Source of the DNA: Bacteroidota bacterium
GTDB taxonomy: Bacteria > Bacteroidota > Bacteroidia > Flavobacteriales_D > Crocinitomicaceae
Assembly: GCA_024280295.1 (NCBI GenBank)
Contig: JAJRQK010000013.1
Span: forward strand, 1 to 64,000
Reading direction: 5' to 3'
Length of the DNA stretch: 64,000 bases
The notes below the pieces were generated by a model. That model did no database searches. It saw only the letters and a list, made by a program, of their open reading frames with translations, and had not been told where the DNA came from. The translations under genes were made by a program, and so were the position numbers. Of the stretch, positions 61,899 through 64,000 are shown in pieces; the stretch's first letter is position 1; every line of letters starts with the position of its first letter.

Positions 61899-63116
61899 CT
61901 ATCGTTCTGATGAATGCCTCTTCATCGCAATTCGAAATAGAACTATCGCGATGACAACGAAAATTGAGGCGGCAAAATAAGGCGAACCAAAGATTTTTTG
62001 ATCTTCAGGAAGATTTACCGTTGTATAGGTAAATAGTCCCATCATAAGAAGGGGACCAATTATCTCAGCAAGACTTATGAGACTTGTGATTGTGCCTTGA
62101 AGTTCTCCTTGTTCATCATCCTTCGTATTATTTGCCATGATTGCTTTTACAGCTGGCCCTGCTAATCCAGTAAATGCGTAGGGTATCATTAACGCGTAAA
62201 GCATCCAACCACTTGAAGAAAATCCGATTCCTAGAAGGGCAAAAAAGAAAACAAAAAGACCGATTTGCGCTGTACGTCTATCCCCTATTACTTTCGAGAA
62301 TCTACCTGCTAATGCACCTTGAACTATTGCTATACAAATTCCTACTACTGCAAGAGATATTCCGACATCGCGAGGTGTCCATCCAAATTTACCTTCAGTC
62401 AAATAATTCCAAGAACTATGAATCGCCATTCCAGCAAGGTAGTACATGAAAATCACTACAAATAAGAGTGCCAATCCTTTATACTTTTTGATCTGTGAGA
62501 ATGCTCCAATTGGATTAGATCTTATAAAAGAAAATGCTCTTCGCTTATCTAATGGTAAGGATTCCTTTAAAACTAAAGAGCCATAAATTAAATTCATCAA
62601 GGAGAAAATAGCTGCTGCAAGAAAAGGAATTCGCAAACCAAATTCAGCCAAGTATCCACCAAGAGCAGGTCCCAGTACAAATCCAATTCCAAATCCAGCA
62701 CCAATGAATCCAAAGTTTTTAGTCCTATTTTCTGGAGTTGAAACATCTGAAATATATGCTGATGCTGTGGTAAAACTCGCGCCAAACATTCCTGCAATAC
62801 ATCTACCTATGATGAGCCAAAATAGCGTCGGTGCGAAAAACATAAATAAGTAATCTATTCCTAAACCGAAAAGTGATAATAGAAGAACTGGTCGCCTTCC
62901 GTAACGATCACTTAGTCCTCCCATAATCGGGGCAAACAAAAATTGCATGACCGCATAACTCACTAAGACAGGACCGTAATACGCAGATGATTGTTCAACA
63001 GTGACATTTGCTGTTTCTGCTACTAAGTATGGAAGAGAAGGAATTATAATCCCTAAGCCTGTTGCGTCAATCACAATCGTGATAAAAATAAACAACATGG
63101 CATTCTTTGAATTCAT
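61899..63116 (-). CDS. MFS transporter, TetA/TCR-like
   Basis: The 405-residue transporter has 12 predicted helices. It resembles the Tet family of drug-proton antiporters: GLGIIIPSLPYL at the start, motif A in GGLSDRYGRRPVLL (about residues 61-74), and YISDVSTPENRTKNFGFIGAGFGIGFVLGPALGG (motif C). Substrate is probably a small amphiphile; tetracycline cannot be assumed. There is no TetR-type repressor nearby. It is convergent with acs. Confidence 0.93.
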   Translation of the reverse strand: MNSKNAMLFIFITIVIDATGLGIIIPSLPYLVAETANVTVEQSSAYYGPVLVSYAVMQFLFAPIMGGLSDRYGRRPVLLLSLFGLGIDYLFMFFAPTLFWLIIGRCIAGMFGASFTTASAYISDVSTPENRTKNFGFIGAGFGIGFVLGPALGGYLAEFGLRIPFLAAAIFSLMNLIYGSLVLKESLPLDKRRAFSFIRSNPIGAFSQIKKYKGLALLFVVIFMYYLAGMAIHSSWNYLTEGKFGWTPRDVGISLAVVGICIAIVQGALAGRFSKVIGDRRTAQIGLFVFFFALLGIGFSSSGWMLYALMIPYAFTGLAGPAVKAIMANNTKDDEQGELQGTITSLISLAEIIGPLLMMGLFTYTTVNLPEDQKIFGSPYFAASIFVVIAIVLFRIAMKRHSSER

Positions 63117-63250
63117 GTCGCAAATATAATCGATTATTTAGCAAGCAAACACAATCACTGCCTTTCGATATTCATTAAAGGGGTAGAGTCAATTAGTGTT
63201 CAATAAGATTAATCATAAATGCAGAAGTTAATCAACGCTGAACTCAAAGT

Positions 63251-64000
63251 TTACTCCTTCCGAAATAATCCTTCAATTTTCCGTCCTTTTGAAGTTGGCA
63301 TATCGAATTTCAACAAGTCAGCAACTAAAACGCTAATGTCGAGCTGCTCATATTCTTCTGTTATGACTTTATCTTGATAAAAATCTGGACCAAGAGCTAG
63401 CATATAAATATCGCGACAACCTGCGCACCCATCGCCATGTTCTTTGTATCCCGTTCTGCGGCCATCTAAATGACGGCCATGATCATTGGTTATTATTAAT
63501 GTTGTATTGCCCATATAATGCTCATTCGTTTGCAGGTAATTCCACAATTTGAAAGCATAATCATCCGTATTTCTAATCGCCTGGAGATATTTCTCCCAAC
63601 TACCTCCGTGAGCCTGTGTATCGACCTCAAGAAGATTGATTAACATTAGGTTTGGCTGCTCATTATTAAGAACGTCCATCACTTTCACCCATGTCGTGAT
63701 ATCACCAGCATAATCTGCACCATTTCCTTGAGGACCACAGTAATCTGATGGCATAAAGCAATTAGCCCACCCTTTTTTCTGAGCATTAGATAAAACATTC
63801 AACTTCCCTTTACTAGCAACAATCCAAGCTTTGTCTTTTGATTTCTTTGATTCCTTGAGGTAGTATTGAAATATTGAAGGATACTTTGGAAGTTCTGTAC
63901 CGTCATTCTTTATTCGTTGGTAAGTTCCAGTTGTTATGGCAGCATGACCTGAGTTTGTTGTTGTTACTCCATTATTCTTGAAGTTAGTAAATAAAACCCC
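63251..64000 (-). CDS. alkaline phosphatase family hydrolase (partial, 5' end outside the window)
   Basis: The reading frame is open from the stop at 63251 to the window edge at 64000, so about 249 C-terminal residues are visible and the start lies beyond. TTTNSGHAAITTGTYQRI (about 20 residues from the edge) contains the nucleophile-type Thr followed by Gly-His, and LLEVDTQAHGG and IITNDHGRHLDG supply metal-binding Asp and His. This is the type I phosphodiesterase/nucleotide pyrophosphatase (AP superfamily) pattern. A Cys cluster (GDGCAGCRDIY) is a local oddity. Confidence 0.88.
   Translation of the reverse strand, partial: GVLFTNFKNNGVTTTNSGHAAITTGTYQRIKNDGTELPKYPSIFQYYLKESKKSKDKAWIVASKGKLNVLSNAQKKGWANCFMPSDYCGPQGNGADYAGDITTWVKVMDVLNNEQPNLMLINLLEVDTQAHGGSWEKYLQAIRNTDDYAFKLWNYLQTNEHYMGNTTLIITNDHGRHLDGRRTGYKEHGDGCAGCRDIYMLALGPDFYQDKVITEEYEQLDISVLVADLLKFDMPTSKGRKIEGLFRKE

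Noticed and set aside
61899-63116. Tetracycline-resistance gene
   Set aside because: The protein is Tet-like in motifs, but there is no TetR-type repressor or mobile context; housekeeping efflux is more likely.
1-64000. CRISPR array, prophage, insertion sequence or integrase
   Set aside because: No regularly spaced repeats, transposase, integrase or phage structural genes were seen anywhere in the window.

Overview
The window looks like chromosomal DNA of a free-living member of the Bacteroidota, most likely order Flavobacteriales (Fluviicola/Crocinitomicaceae- or Cryomorphaceae-like; genus not determinable). The evidence is: low G+C; promoter elements of the Bacteroidota type (TTTG and TAnnTTTG about 20 bp apart) instead of -35/-10 boxes; type IX secretion (T9SS) genes (a PorX regulator, a PorP/SprF protein and a protein with a gliding-type C-terminal domain); glutamine synthetase III; a GWxTD-domain protein; and many family-typical secreted proteins and lipoproteins. 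No phage, integrase, transposase, CRISPR array or resistance island was seen, so this is mostly core genome with some decayed spots.

Layout. 1-5.7 kb: TfoX-like protein, a NatAB-type ABC exporter followed by a secreted six-repeat protein, tRNA-Leu(GAG), a barrel-like protein, a lipoprotein and an HsdR-N nuclease-like protein. 5.8-10.3 kb: the minus-strand cluster porX-tsaE-ald, divergent from an HD-domain phosphohydrolase. 11.2-17.9 kb: guaB, then three PpiC/SurA-type periplasmic foldases and a MoxR ATPase. 18.0-25.2 kb: a four-gene T9SS module from one strong promoter (small secreted protein, 1250-residue type B cargo, PorP/SprF, OmpA/PD40 protein). 25.2-31.3 kb: LapA-like protein, efp, bestrophin, tRNA-Ser(UGA), GWxTD protein and a glycosyltransferase, with three structured or repeat-like intergenic stretches. 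31.3-36.1 kb: glnN and the DUF4494-pdxH-M16 operon. 36.3-46.9 kb: a repeat protein, an active/inactive M16 peptidase pair, an OmpA-like protein, a MORN-type protein, a thioesterase, a WbpM-type sugar dehydratase and a GNAT/FemAB-like protein. 47-54.8 kb: CYTH protein, threonine aldolase operon, a truncated TSUP transporter, a DivIC/FtsB protein, and surE-TM protein-lpxB-SpoIID. 54.9-64 kb: DinB, NlpC/P60, sugar epimerase, glyA, a receiver-adenylate cyclase, acs, a Tet-type MFS transporter and an alkaline-phosphatase-family protein cut by the window edge.

Themes. A large share of the window serves the cell envelope: outer-membrane protein folding (foldase operon), T9SS regulation (PorX) and cargo (18-25 kb), lipid A (lpxB), surface sugars (WbpM-type enzyme, glycosyltransferase, epimerase), division (DivIC/FtsB) and peptidoglycan (NlpC/P60, SpoIID). 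Central metabolism is represented by ald, guaB, glnN, glyA, ltaE, acs and pdxH. The least explained items are the T9SS module and its unknown leading protein, the 2.5 kb repeat protein, the inverted-repeat element at 25.3 kb, the hairpin series at 27.8 kb, and the tandem repeats in front of the receiver-cyclase gene. I did not find a clearly new multi-gene defence or biosynthetic system.
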